A stretch of 64,000 bases of DNA from an uncultured Acidimicrobiales bacterium (GTDB lineage: Bacteria > Actinomycetota > Acidimicrobiia > Acidimicrobiales > SZUA-35): NCBI GenBank assembly GCA_938002965.1, contig CALKZY010000002.1:90518-154517 (forward strand), read 5' to 3'. The first letter of the stretch is position 1; each line of letters opens with the position of its first letter. The position numbers were made by a program, and so were the translations under genes. Below, in pieces: positions 44,114 through 52,722 of the stretch. A model generated the notes under the pieces. That model saw nothing but the letters and a program-made list of their open reading frames with translations, had not been told where the DNA came from and ran no database searches.

Positions 44114-45649
44114 GTGAGCGAAGAAGCAACCATGAATGCAGTCGACGGAAGCGAAGAACTCACTGGCTTGTCCGAGGGCCAGCCGATCGTTTTCGGTGGC
44201 AACCGCCTTGCCCGGGTATCGGCTGAGTTGGCGGCGCGGTTCCAGCCCGGTGATCACGTGGTCGTCGTGTCCGACAGCGGGGAGCTTCTCCACATCCCGG
44301 CCGACGAGTGGGCGATCGCCACCGGTGCGGTGACCCGGGCGGTTGATGCGTTTGCGTCGATGGGGGCGGTTTCAGACGTTGCCGTGAGCGAGTTCTATCG
44401 CCTCTTTGCCGACCTTCTGGCTGACGACGAGCGGTTCGCGGCCATTGCTGAGGCCAACAGGTCCGACATCACATCGGCTCGTGAGCGGGGTCGCTCGACG
44501 ACACGCCTGGAACTGACCGACAACATGCGCAATGACATGGTCGAGGGCCTACGGCTGTGGCAGCAGACGACGTCGACCCGTGACTCGGTGGCCGAAGCCG
44601 TCGACCACGATGGTTGGCGACTTGAGCAGCGGGTGGCGGGGTTGGGCGTCGTCGGTTTCATTTTCGAAGGACGCCCCAACGTGTTCGCCGACGCCTGCGG
44701 AGTGCTCAGAGGAGGAAACACCGTAGTGTTTCGAATCGGCTCCGATGCTCTGGGCACGGCCAGGGCCATTGTTACCTATGCCTTGGACCCCGCTCTTGAG
44801 GAGGCCGGGCTTCCTGCCGGTGCCGCCAGCTTGGTCGACAGTGTGGCCCATGCTGCCGGCTGGGCGATGTTCAGCGATCCCCGGTTGTCGCTGGCAGTAG
44901 CCCGAGGTAGCGGTCCGGTCGTCGCTCAGCTCGGCACTGTTGCCCGACAGGCCGGGACCCCGGTTAGCTTGCACGGCACCGGGGGAGCGTGGATGGTTGC
45001 GGCCGTCTCGGCCGACGCCGACCGACTGGGGGCGACAGTGGCGGCCTCATTGGATCGAAAGGTTTGCAACACGGTCAACACAGTTTGTGTTCATGCCGAG
45101 CGGGCAGCCGAGCTGGTGCCGGTCGTTCTGCAAGGACTGGCAGCGGCGGCTGATGCCCGTCAGGCGGGGCCGAAGGCCCACATCACTGCTTCGGCTGCTC
45201 CGTTTGTGCCCGACGGCTGGTTCGACGCCGAGGCCGACATTGTGCGGGCCGACGGGGTGCAACGCGAAGCCAAGGCCGATCTCATCGACGATGCTCGTTT
45301 GGGTCACGAATGGGAGTGGGAGAATTCTCCCGAGGTGACGATCACTGTGGTTGGTTCGGTCGACGAGGCGGTTGAGTTGTTCAATCAACAGGCACCGAGT
45401 TTCGTGGCCAGTCTCATCAGCGACAGCGATGAGGAACATGAGCAGTTCTGGGCCACCATCAACGCCCCGTTTGTGGGGGACGGCTTTACCCGGTGGGTAG
45501 ACGGACAGTACGCCTTCAACCGGCCTGAACTCGGACTGTCGAACTGGCAGTACGGGCGGTTGTTCGGGCGGGGCGCAGTGCTGTCAGGCGACAGCGTTTA
45601 CACGCTCCGGACCCGAATGTGGCAGGGGCCTGACGACCTACGACGGTGA
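44114..45649 (+). CDS. ProA-like aldehyde dehydrogenase with N-terminal extension
   Basis: 511 aa; glutamate-5-semialdehyde dehydrogenases are usually about 415-430. Homology begins near residue 75. VVGFIFEGRPNVFADACG is close to the ProA cofactor segment and DRKVCNTVNTVCVH contains the catalytic Cys. The N-terminal 75 residues (PGDHVVVVSDSGELLHIPAD) look like a small separate domain. It could be the proline-pathway enzyme or a paralogue acting on another acyl phosphate/CoA. No proB lies next to it. Confidence 0.82.
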   Translation: MSEEATMNAVDGSEELTGLSEGQPIVFGGNRLARVSAELAARFQPGDHVVVVSDSGELLHIPADEWAIATGAVTRAVDAFASMGAVSDVAVSEFYRLFADLLADDERFAAIAEANRSDITSARERGRSTTRLELTDNMRNDMVEGLRLWQQTTSTRDSVAEAVDHDGWRLEQRVAGLGVVGFIFEGRPNVFADACGVLRGGNTVVFRIGSDALGTARAIVTYALDPALEEAGLPAGAASLVDSVAHAAGWAMFSDPRLSLAVARGSGPVVAQLGTVARQAGTPVSLHGTGGAWMVAAVSADADRLGATVAASLDRKVCNTVNTVCVHAERAAELVPVVLQGLAAAADARQAGPKAHITASAAPFVPDGWFDAEADIVRADGVQREAKADLIDDARLGHEWEWENSPEVTITVVGSVDEAVELFNQQAPSFVASLISDSDEEHEQFWATINAPFVGDGFTRWVDGQYAFNRPELGLSNWQYGRLFGRGAVLSGDSVYTLRTRMWQGPDDLRR

Positions 45650-45675
45650 CATCATCTGCTGACAAGCCCCGTGAC

Positions 45676-45710
45676 CTTGGCTGTTGATCTTGGCTGTTGA
45701 TCTTGGCTGG
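45676..45710. repeat. 13-bp direct repeat, 2.7 copies
   Basis: CTTGGCTGTTGAT at 45676-45688 and 45689-45701, then CTTGGCTG(G). It fills the gap between two convergent genes. Confidence 0.85.
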
Positions 45711-45718
45711 GGAGATCC

Positions 45719-47260
45719 TCAGTCGGCTGTTTCCATCTGGTGGGAAAGCTGGAGCGAACCGCCGTGGGCCGTCATCTTCTCACGGGCGTGACTGACGGTC
45801 TGCTCGATTGACGGATCCAGGGCCGGGTCCGGTCCGAGATCGACCACAAGGTCTTGGCCCGCATGGTTCGAGGTCACGTCGTCCAAGAGTTCGTCGAACC
45901 GCTTGTAGGAGCCCAGCCACAGCAAACCCTCTGGCCGGACGTAGACGGCATCACCCGCCCCGTCTATGGCCTGCAAGCTCAGAGGACGTGCGAAGTGGAC
46001 GAGGGCGGAGAGAGCCACGCCGATCAGGACGGCGTACTGCACGTTGGGGGCCAAAATAAGGGCGGCTATGAAGGTTGCCCAGGCCAACAGCGCGTCCAGG
46101 CGTGAATAGCGATGCATAGCCAACATGGCCTTCGGCTTCAACAGGCCGAGAACCGCCCCGACGACAATGGCCCCCAAGACAGCTTGCGGTAGCGGGTTGA
46201 GGATCGAGGCGAATGGGAGGAAAGCCAACACGATCAAACCGGTGACACCACCGCTCCACCGGGTCTCACCACCTGCAAGTCGATTGACCGAACTTCGAGA
46301 GAACGACCCGCCGACGGGAAAAGCCCCCGAGATGGCGGACGCCAGGTTGCCGAATCCGCTCCCGATCAGCTCCTTGTTGGCGTCCCACGGCACGCCGTCT
46401 TCAGATGCGAACAGCCGGGCGATGGCCGAGGGTTCGGCGAAGCCAACTAGAGCGATGACAGCACCGCCGATGAGTAACGTGCCCAGCGACGACCATGGTA
46501 AATCGAGGCCGAGAGAGGGGAGACCTTGGGGGATTCCAATGGGTTTGCCGACAACTGAGCCCGGGTCACCCAGCAGCTGACTTATGGCCAAACCGGCCAC
46601 CACGGCGATGGCTACGCCGGGGAACAGTCGGTGAAGTCGTCGGCCACCGAGCATGAAAAGCAGGGTCATGGCCGATATCCCGATGGCCACCGGAGACCAC
46701 TGGCCGGGATGGGATACGGTCCACAGAGCCTTGGCGATCGTTGATCCGTCAGGCACGATCTCGTTGGTGCCCAGGGCTTTGGGCAACTGAGAAGAAATGA
46801 TGATGAGCGCTGCGGCTGAGGTGAAACCCTGCATGACTGGACTGGCGATCAGGTAAGCCGCCCAGCCGCCACGAATCAAGCCCAGTAGCAGGCGGGACAC
46901 GCCGACAATCAGCGCCAGTAGCGAGCCCAACGCAACGTAGTTCGGATCTTCGGCGGCAAAGCCTGCTCCCTGCAGGGCGGCCAACGTAAGCAGGCTGGTC
47001 AGCGCCACCGGCCCGGTCTGAAGATAGGGGGACGAACCCAGCGGGGCGGCCGCGATCAAAGGGAGCGCCGAGGCGAACAGGCCGGTAACCACGGGCATTT
47101 CGGCGATTTGTGCGTACGCCAAGGACTGTGGAATGAGAACCAAGGCCACACTGAAACCGGCCAGGGCGTCGGCCGGACTCGGTCGACGAATGGTTGGTCG
47201 ACGCATGGCCGGTCTTCTCGATCCAATCGCGGTCAAGGGCACCTCGCTTGCCGGGGTCAC
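45719..47260 (-). CDS. SulP-family anion transporter
   Basis: 513 aa SLC26/SulP permease. The N-terminus ADALAGFSVALVLIPQSLAYAQIAEMPVVTGLFAS is the family signature; about ten further helices follow to residue 420. The C-terminal part (ALDPSIEQTVSHAREKM) is a short STAS-like domain. Substrate is sulfate, bicarbonate or another anion. GTG start at 47260; ATG at 47206 (MRRPTIRR) is an alternative. A possible 30-codon ORF ends 7 bp upstream. Confidence 0.93.
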   Translation of the reverse strand: MTPASEVPLTAIGSRRPAMRRPTIRRPSPADALAGFSVALVLIPQSLAYAQIAEMPVVTGLFASALPLIAAAPLGSSPYLQTGPVALTSLLTLAALQGAGFAAEDPNYVALGSLLALIVGVSRLLLGLIRGGWAAYLIASPVMQGFTSAAALIIISSQLPKALGTNEIVPDGSTIAKALWTVSHPGQWSPVAIGISAMTLLFMLGGRRLHRLFPGVAIAVVAGLAISQLLGDPGSVVGKPIGIPQGLPSLGLDLPWSSLGTLLIGGAVIALVGFAEPSAIARLFASEDGVPWDANKELIGSGFGNLASAISGAFPVGGSFSRSSVNRLAGGETRWSGGVTGLIVLAFLPFASILNPLPQAVLGAIVVGAVLGLLKPKAMLAMHRYSRLDALLAWATFIAALILAPNVQYAVLIGVALSALVHFARPLSLQAIDGAGDAVYVRPEGLLWLGSYKRFDELLDDVTSNHAGQDLVVDLGPDPALDPSIEQTVSHAREKMTAHGGSLQLSHQMETAD

Positions 47261-47267
47261 TTCGGGG

Positions 47268-47360
47268 TTACGTGTCGACCTTCAGCCAACGCGCCGACGG
47301 CTGGACCAGATCGCCGATCACCGACTCGTCCAGCTTCGAGTAAATGTTCGGACATTTCAT
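47268..47360 (-). CDS. Possible small leader ORF before sulP
   Basis: 30 codons, MKCPNIYSKLDES..., with GGTGGAG about 7-9 nt before the ATG and its TAA 7 bp before the sulP GTG. The close spacing suggests a leader peptide or translational coupling. Codon usage looks coding-like, but I cannot match it to a family. Confidence 0.35.
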   Translation of the reverse strand: MKCPNIYSKLDESVIGDLVQPSARWLKVDT

Positions 47361-47491
47361 CTGCATTCTCCACCGTAAATCGATGGCGGCACGAACGAAA
47401 CGTGGCCGAACAAATAGCCCGTCCATCGCAGCGGTACCTCTTACATCGGCCGCGATGACGCGTCTTCCACCCCCGGAGTTCGGAGGGCCGT

Positions 47492-47497
47492 TAGAGT
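47492..47497 (+). promoter_or_regulatory. -10 box for leaderless nucleotidyltransferase gene
   Basis: TAGAGT, 7 nt before the GTG at 47505. Confidence 0.55.
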
Positions 47498-47504
47498 TGG
47501 AGCC

Positions 47505-48362
47505 GTGAGCGACGAAGCAACCACCAACGCACCGCAACTAGTGATCATGGCCGCCGGGCTTGGAAGCCGATTTGGAGGCGTCAAGCAGCTGGCCAAGGTC
47601 GGGCCTGAAGATGAGGCCTTCCTCGATTTCTCTATCAAGGAGGCTCGGGTAGCAGGCTTCGGGCCGGTCGTCATGATTGTGCGATCCGACATTGAAGCCG
47701 ATGTGGTAGAGCACATCACCGCCCAACACGGCGACCTGCCGGTCACCTACGTCCGACAAGACGACTTGCCGCCGGCCAGGGACAAACCCTGGGGGACACT
47801 TCACGCTGTGCTCAGCGCGGCCGACGTGATCGACCGTCCTTTCGCTGTAATCAACGCCGATGACTACTACGGTCTCGAGTCCTTCCGGTTGGCCATGGCG
47901 GCTCTAAGCGGAAGCGCACAGGGCAAGGCGGCCAACGTCGCGTTCGAGATGGGCAACACGCTACCTCCGTCCGGGTCGGTGACTCGCGGTGTCTGCCAGG
48001 TGGCTGACAGTCGTCTGACCGGAATCGTCGAGACCGAGGACTGCCAACGGCTCGATGACGGAACAATTTCGGCCGGGGATCAGTCGGTGACGGCCACCAC
48101 CCCGGTCTCGATGAATCTCTGGTGCTTCGACCACAGCGTCTTGGCTGACTTCCAGGAACGGTGGGATTCCTTCCTAACTGCCAATCGGGATGAACCCAAG
48201 GCTGAAGCTCAGTTGCCGACCATCGTCGGTGAACTCATGGCTGACAGCCGAATGACCGTCGATGTTGTTTCCTCGCCCGAGCAATGGATCGGGATCACCA
48301 ATCCCGAAGACTTCGAACTGGCACGACAGGCTTTCGCCGACTATCAACTTCCCGCCGACTGA
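47505..48362 (+). CDS. Nucleotidyltransferase-like protein (NTP-transferase fold)
   Basis: 285 aa. IMAAGLGSRFGGVKQL is the nucleotide-binding signature of sugar-phosphate nucleotidyltransferases and FAVINADDYYG holds the metal Asp pair. The protein lacks a C-terminal acyltransferase or left-handed beta-helix. Substrate unknown; glycan precursor activation is the usual role. Confidence 0.88.
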   Translation: MSDEATTNAPQLVIMAAGLGSRFGGVKQLAKVGPEDEAFLDFSIKEARVAGFGPVVMIVRSDIEADVVEHITAQHGDLPVTYVRQDDLPPARDKPWGTLHAVLSAADVIDRPFAVINADDYYGLESFRLAMAALSGSAQGKAANVAFEMGNTLPPSGSVTRGVCQVADSRLTGIVETEDCQRLDDGTISAGDQSVTATTPVSMNLWCFDHSVLADFQERWDSFLTANRDEPKAEAQLPTIVGELMADSRMTVDVVSSPEQWIGITNPEDFELARQAFADYQLPAD

Positions 48363-48378
48363 ATCTGTCGACTGAGGA

Positions 48379-49557
48379 TCAGCACCAATCGTTGGCCGCC
48401 ACCTCGGCAGTCAATCTTTTGCGTTGCAGCTTCCCGATCGAGGTCTTCGGCAGTTCCGATCGCAGCACAATCTTCTTTGGTGCGCACCAGACCGGCAGTT
48501 CGGCCTTGACAACTTCTCGAAGGTCGCCCAGCGTTGGCGGGTTGATTGGCGAAGTCGGGACGACCACGGCCACGACCTGATGGCCCCAATCCGGGTCGGG
48601 TTTGGCGATGATGGCCACATCGGTGACGCCAGGATGTTGACGTAGGACGCTTTCGACCGGGTCAGGCCAGACCTTTTCGCCTCCTGACACAATGACGTCT
48701 CCCCGACGCCCGTGGACAGAAATCGTCCCGTCGACGGCGATGGCCCCAAGGTCACCGGTTGGAAACCAGCCGTCCTCGGTGAACGGGTCGGCTATCGGGC
48801 CTCGGTAGCCCCGAAACAGCATTGGGCCACGCACCTCAAGCTCGTCACCGGTGGGACCCGCACAAAGACGCACCTGGCAACCGTCGAGGATGACTTGACC
48901 GTCGCTGGTGTTGTAGACGATGCCTGATCCAGTCTCGGTCATCCCATAGGTCGACCACACATTGTCCGGCAGCTGATCTGGTGGGGATGCTCCACCGATC
49001 AGAATACGTCGGAAGATGCCAGGGTTGATTTGGCGAAGAGTCCGGGTGACCAACGAAACAAGAGTGGCGCCGTCGGCGGCCGCCTGGACGGTGTGCTCAG
49101 GGTCGAATCGATCATGGATCGTGAGGCCTGTGCCGCTTACAAGTGATCTGAGGATCACCGACAGTCCGCCGATGTGGGCCGGTGGAAGGCAAGCCAACCA
49201 GATGTCGGTCGTAGGGTCGACGTCAAGGGCTTGGCTGGTGGCCCGGGCCGATGCCTGCACCGAATCATGAGTGTGGACCACGGCTTTCGGCTGGCCAGTG
49301 GTACCGCTGGTGGCCAGCACCACCGCATCGCCGTCCTCCACCGGTACGCCATCGGACAGCTTGATCTCGGCCGGTCTGCCCGCGTCATCTAGTTGAATCA
49401 ATCTGGTCGGTGCCAGTGCGGCTACTACCTGACGGCGGGCCAATTCGGGCAGGCGGGGGTCGATCGGGGCGAAGGCGTCACCTCGATTCCAGACCATCTC
49501 AATCGAGTCGGCGAATATCCGACTGGGCGGTAGTGCGAGCGCCACCAGTTCGAGCAC
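48379..49557 (-). CDS. menE: o-Succinylbenzoate-CoA ligase-like AMP-forming enzyme
   Basis: 392 aa, short because the N-terminal 80-100 residues typical of acyl-CoA synthetases are reduced, as in some MenE. Motifs: LATSGTTGQPKAVVHTH (P-loop), YGMTETGSGI, GWFPTGDLG, GRRGDVIVSGGEKVWP and catalytic Lys in KTSIGKLQRK. Assignment to MenE rests on its closeness to menF, menD, menH and menC. GTG start 7 nt after TAGCCT. Confidence 0.85.
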   Translation of the reverse strand: MLELVALALPPSRIFADSIEMVWNRGDAFAPIDPRLPELARRQVVAALAPTRLIQLDDAGRPAEIKLSDGVPVEDGDAVVLATSGTTGQPKAVVHTHDSVQASARATSQALDVDPTTDIWLACLPPAHIGGLSVILRSLVSGTGLTIHDRFDPEHTVQAAADGATLVSLVTRTLRQINPGIFRRILIGGASPPDQLPDNVWSTYGMTETGSGIVYNTSDGQVILDGCQVRLCAGPTGDELEVRGPMLFRGYRGPIADPFTEDGWFPTGDLGAIAVDGTISVHGRRGDVIVSGGEKVWPDPVESVLRQHPGVTDVAIIAKPDPDWGHQVVAVVVPTSPINPPTLGDLREVVKAELPVWCAPKKIVLRSELPKTSIGKLQRKRLTAEVAANDWC

Positions 49558-49564
49558 ATGAACT

Positions 49565-49570
49565 AGGCTA
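49565..49570 (-). promoter_or_regulatory. -10 box for leaderless menE
   Basis: TAGCCT on the minus strand, 7 nt before the GTG at 49557. Confidence 0.6.
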
Positions 49571-49679
49571 AAGGGCGGTAGGGAATGTCCGTTGATGCCA
49601 GCCGGAAGACCGCCTCTTGTGGCAGGCTCGGAGTGTCACACTGACGACGATCGGCTCAAGCCGACAAAGGAGCAACAAC

Positions 49680-50606
49680 GTGGAGCCGGTCATTTGGCGA
49701 GATGCTGAATTCATCGAGTACTCGCAGGCCACCGTCCACGTGATGTCACACATGGTTGCCAGAGGTTCACAGGTCTTTGACGTCATGGCCGTGTACAGCA
49801 ACGACGGTGAACCGTTTGTGTTTGGACTTCGCCCCCATGTCGCTCGATTCGTGCGCTCGATGCAGCTGATGTGTATGGAGGACGTTCCTTCGGTGAGCCA
49901 GATCGAGGACGCTGTTGCCGAGACCGTGAGAGCCAACTGCTGTGGCACCGACGCGCCGCTTGCGACCGGTCCATGGCTGGTCAAGGTCCTCGCCGCCTGG
50001 GAAGCAGCCGACGGGATTTTGCCGGGCACCCTTAAACCTTCGGTGTATGTGGTGGTTTCAGCTTTCGCCGCCGGTTCGATGACCGGACCATTGCCCGCGC
50101 CGGTTCGGTTGAAGACAGCGTCGATGCCCAAAATCCCGTCAACGGTGCTTCCCCCCGGTTTGAAGGTGGCCGCCGGGTATACACCGGCGCTGCGGCACAT
50201 GATTCAGGCTCGGGCTGAAGGCTTTGACCACGTTGTTTTCAAAGACATCAACGGTGACCTGGCCGAGTCGGTGGCGTCGAGCTTGTTGGTGGTCAGCGAC
50301 GACAAGGTCATAGCTCCACCCCTGGACACGGTATTAGACGGGATTACCAGGCGGGCTGTGCTTGAGTCGGCGACGTTTTTGGACATCCCAACCGAGGTCA
50401 GGCCGGTTCGCTGGCGTGATGTGGTTGAGGCCGATGAATTGCTGATGACGTCCACAACTACAGCAGTCCTCCCAATCGGTGTGTTGGATGACGCGGTCTT
50501 GGACGCACCGGGCCCTGTCACGTCCAAGTTGGGCGATGTCATGTCGGCGACCTTGGCCGGTCGCCATGAGCTGAGCGATCGATGGCTGACGTCACTGAAG
50601 GGCTAG
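49680..50606 (+). CDS. Class IV aminotransferase-like protein
   Basis: 308 aa. Start is the GTG with AAAGGAG 7 nt upstream. The sequence follows the branched-chain aminotransferase / aminodeoxychorismate lyase fold: RGSQVFDVMAVY, FGLRPHVARFVRSM, GLKVAAGYTPALRHMIQARAEGFDHVVF with the likely PLP Lys, and GDLAESVASSLLVV (normally E-x-x-x-N/S-hydrophobic). It is diverged, so the reaction is uncertain. It sits among menaquinone genes but has no known step there. Confidence 0.82.
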   Translation: MEPVIWRDAEFIEYSQATVHVMSHMVARGSQVFDVMAVYSNDGEPFVFGLRPHVARFVRSMQLMCMEDVPSVSQIEDAVAETVRANCCGTDAPLATGPWLVKVLAAWEAADGILPGTLKPSVYVVVSAFAAGSMTGPLPAPVRLKTASMPKIPSTVLPPGLKVAAGYTPALRHMIQARAEGFDHVVFKDINGDLAESVASSLLVVSDDKVIAPPLDTVLDGITRRAVLESATFLDIPTEVRPVRWRDVVEADELLMTSTTTAVLPIGVLDDAVLDAPGPVTSKLGDVMSATLAGRHELSDRWLTSLKG

Positions 50607-50838
50607 GCGAACAGTCAGCTCAGTTGAACAACGGCTGAGTGTGGCCGCTAAGGGAACCCCGCCAACGGTTTGTAGCCGGGCTCACCGCAGGAAGCTGGTC
50701 TCTGGCGGGTGATTGAGACCGGCATCCGGGGAACACGGTGAGCCCGGCCGCCTGCCGTGCCTGACAGGCCTACTGGGATCAGCAGAAGACCAGTGTATCG
50801 AACACATGTTCTGGTAAGCAAATCGATTGTCGTGACGG
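50607..50838. ncRNA. Structured non-coding region, possible LexA-controlled small RNA
   Basis: 232 bp between two convergent genes with no credible coding frame. It holds two nested stems: GCCGGGCTCACCG (50675-50687) pairs perfectly with 50736-50748 (13 bp), and inside it GCTGGTCTC (50694-50702) pairs with GAGACCGGC (50715-50723; 9 bp, one G-U). A short GCCTGACAGGC dyad lies near 50759. On the minus strand a -10-like TACACT (50793-50798) with TTGCTT 18 bp further upstream could start a transcript through it, with a LexA box in the spacer. The strand and RNA ends are inferred. Confidence 0.5.
50799..50812. promoter_or_regulatory. LexA/SOS box
   Basis: CGAACACATGTTCT: one mismatch from the perfect palindrome found before dnaE2 in this window (CGAACACATGTTCG). 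It is not near the start of any annotated gene; it falls between the -35-like and -10-like elements of the minus-strand promoter proposed for the structured region. Confidence 0.65.
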
Positions 50839-51333
50839 TCAACTGGCGACGACGAGGGCTGCCAAGCGATCTGCCGACTCATTGGCGCCTTGATCGAGCA
50901 GGGGCTCGAGTGGCGAGGTCCACAGCGTTCCGTTGTAGGCCAGTCGGCAGTGGGCGTTACTGCCGGAGTCGGTGCTAGGTTGCACCTGAACTTCGAGAAT
51001 CCAGTCGGCGTGGTCGCGCCCGTCGAGTTCATGTCGTTCGAATCGCACCAGTCCCAAACCGTCGGGCCCCGGGGGCGTGCATTCAGTTCGGGTCATTCGT
51101 AGTCGTTTGGAGCGGGCCAGCGGCCCGAGCCGGGCCCGCAGAGTGACCCACCACGCCTGTCCGTCCCGTTGGTCGCCGTCGCCGGAGTGCTGGTTGCCAC
51201 CGCTCTGGTCTGACGCCGCCCCTTCGACTTTGTGCACGAAGTCGATCCACTGGGGGTAGGTCGTTAAGTCGCTGACGATCTCAAAGAGGTCGGTCGATGT
51301 GGCAGGTGTCTCGAGGATGAAGGTCTTGTCCAC
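50839..51333 (-). CDS. SRPBCC/polyketide-cyclase-like protein
   Basis: 164 aa. LETPATSTDLFEIVSDLTTYPQWIDFVHKVEG at the N-terminus is typical of START/SRPBCC (coenzyme Q-binding or cyclase-like) proteins; the rest alternates beta strands and ends in a long helix. Ligand unknown. GTG start 30 bp from the divergent menF gene. Confidence 0.85.
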   Translation of the reverse strand: MDKTFILETPATSTDLFEIVSDLTTYPQWIDFVHKVEGAASDQSGGNQHSGDGDQRDGQAWWVTLRARLGPLARSKRLRMTRTECTPPGPDGLGLVRFERHELDGRDHADWILEVQVQPSTDSGSNAHCRLAYNGTLWTSPLEPLLDQGANESADRLAALVVAS

Positions 51334-51351
51334 TATCCCAGTGTGCCGCCG

Positions 51352-51357
51352 TACCCT
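51352..51357 (+). promoter_or_regulatory. -10 box for leaderless menF
   Basis: TACCCT, 6 nt before the GTG at 51364. Confidence 0.6.
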
Positions 51358-51363
51358 TAAGTT

Positions 51364-52689
51364 GTGACCGCTGAAGCAAGCCCCCCATGGCCCTCAGGCA
51401 CTGAGTACCGGACGATTCGGCTTGACAATGATCAACGGTTCATATCAACTTCGGCCGTCAACGAAACACCTGTTACCGACTTCTACACGCTGGGGTCGAT
51501 GAGTGGGACCCTGTGGGCCAGATCCGGGCGGGTCCTGGCCGGACTTGGACCGACTCGGCGGCTGGTGTTGGAGTCCAGTGGACTGAGCGCACTGTCAGGC
51601 ATCGACGACGTTCAGGCGCCGGGGTCGGGGCCTCTGGCCTTCTGTGCCCTTCCCTTTGATCTTCCCGGTCGAAGCCAGGACCAGTCCGCCGCGCTTCTAG
51701 TTCCCGAGGTTGTCCTGGCCACCGATGGCGACGGTCGCCGTTGGGCCACCGTTATCGGCCCGGTGGCCTCCAGCGTCTCCGACAACTCTGTCGTCGACCT
51801 GGTTCTGGAACGCATTGGGTCGACCATCGATGAGCATCAGTCGCTTTCGACGACCCCGGAACCAACGGAGCTTACACTGCGTTCAGACCTTGCCCCCGAG
51901 TTCTGGCGGGATGAGATCGTGGCCAAGGCCTGTGAGCTCATCCGGGCCGGCGACTTGAACAAGGCGGTGCTGGCCCGCAAGCTGGCGGTGACCGCCGATG
52001 CCCCCTTTGATCGTCAGACCATCATGGCTCGACTGGCCGCCACCTTTCCGACGGCCAACCTGTTTCTGATCGATGGCTTCTTCGGTGCCTCGCCGGAGAC
52101 ACTCATTTCGCGAATGGAAGACGTTGTCACCGCTCACCCTCTGGCTGGCACGTTGCCCCGGTCTAACGACCCGAACCGGGACAGTGATCTGGCGGCCCAA
52201 CTTCTGGCTTCGGCCAAGAACCGCTGGGAACACCGGATCACCATTGACTGGTTGCTCGACACTCTGTTGCCGTTCTGCTCCTACGTCGACGCCGAGCCGG
52301 AACCGTCACTGGTGTCGCTGGCCAATGTGCATCACCTGGGAACGAAGGTCGAGGGGCGGTTGTCGTCGCCTCCGACGTCAGTGCTCGACTTGGTTGCCGC
52401 CCTGCACCCCACACCGGCAGTTGGCGGCGAACCTCAGAAGAACGCTCTTGATCTGATTCAGGAACTGGAGCAGGCCGAGCGCGGCCGCTACGCCGGGCCG
52501 ACAGGTTGGGTTGATGCGGCGGGCAACGGTCAGTTCGCGGTGAGCGTGCGCAGCGCTCAATTTCAAGCCCCGAACCGGGTTGACCTGTTCGCCGGCGTGG
52601 GAGTAGTGGCCGACAGCGAACCGCAGGAGGAGTTGGACGAGACCCGGGCCAAGTTCAAGGCCATCCTCGGAGCACTCGTTCAGCCCTAA
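51364..52689 (+). CDS. menF: Isochorismate synthase
   Basis: 441 aa chorismate-binding enzyme. Motifs: LNKAVLARKLAV with the catalytic Lys, FGASPETLI, HPLAGTLPR, LHPTPAVGGEP and the metal-binding ELEQAERGRYAGPTGW. It converts chorismate to isochorismate, the entry to menaquinone. It faces menD in convergent orientation. Confidence 0.94.
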   Translation: MTAEASPPWPSGTEYRTIRLDNDQRFISTSAVNETPVTDFYTLGSMSGTLWARSGRVLAGLGPTRRLVLESSGLSALSGIDDVQAPGSGPLAFCALPFDLPGRSQDQSAALLVPEVVLATDGDGRRWATVIGPVASSVSDNSVVDLVLERIGSTIDEHQSLSTTPEPTELTLRSDLAPEFWRDEIVAKACELIRAGDLNKAVLARKLAVTADAPFDRQTIMARLAATFPTANLFLIDGFFGASPETLISRMEDVVTAHPLAGTLPRSNDPNRDSDLAAQLLASAKNRWEHRITIDWLLDTLLPFCSYVDAEPEPSLVSLANVHHLGTKVEGRLSSPPTSVLDLVAALHPTPAVGGEPQKNALDLIQELEQAERGRYAGPTGWVDAAGNGQFAVSVRSAQFQAPNRVDLFAGVGVVADSEPQEELDETRAKFKAILGALVQP

Positions 52690-52722
52690 CTCGGCGTTGA
52701 ATCTCGAGATTGTCCTCTTGGG

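Noticed and set aside
50607..50838. Cobalamin or other known riboswitch in the structured gap
   Set aside because: The conserved B12-box and core sequences are not there, and the region is downstream of both flanking genes rather than in a 5' leader.
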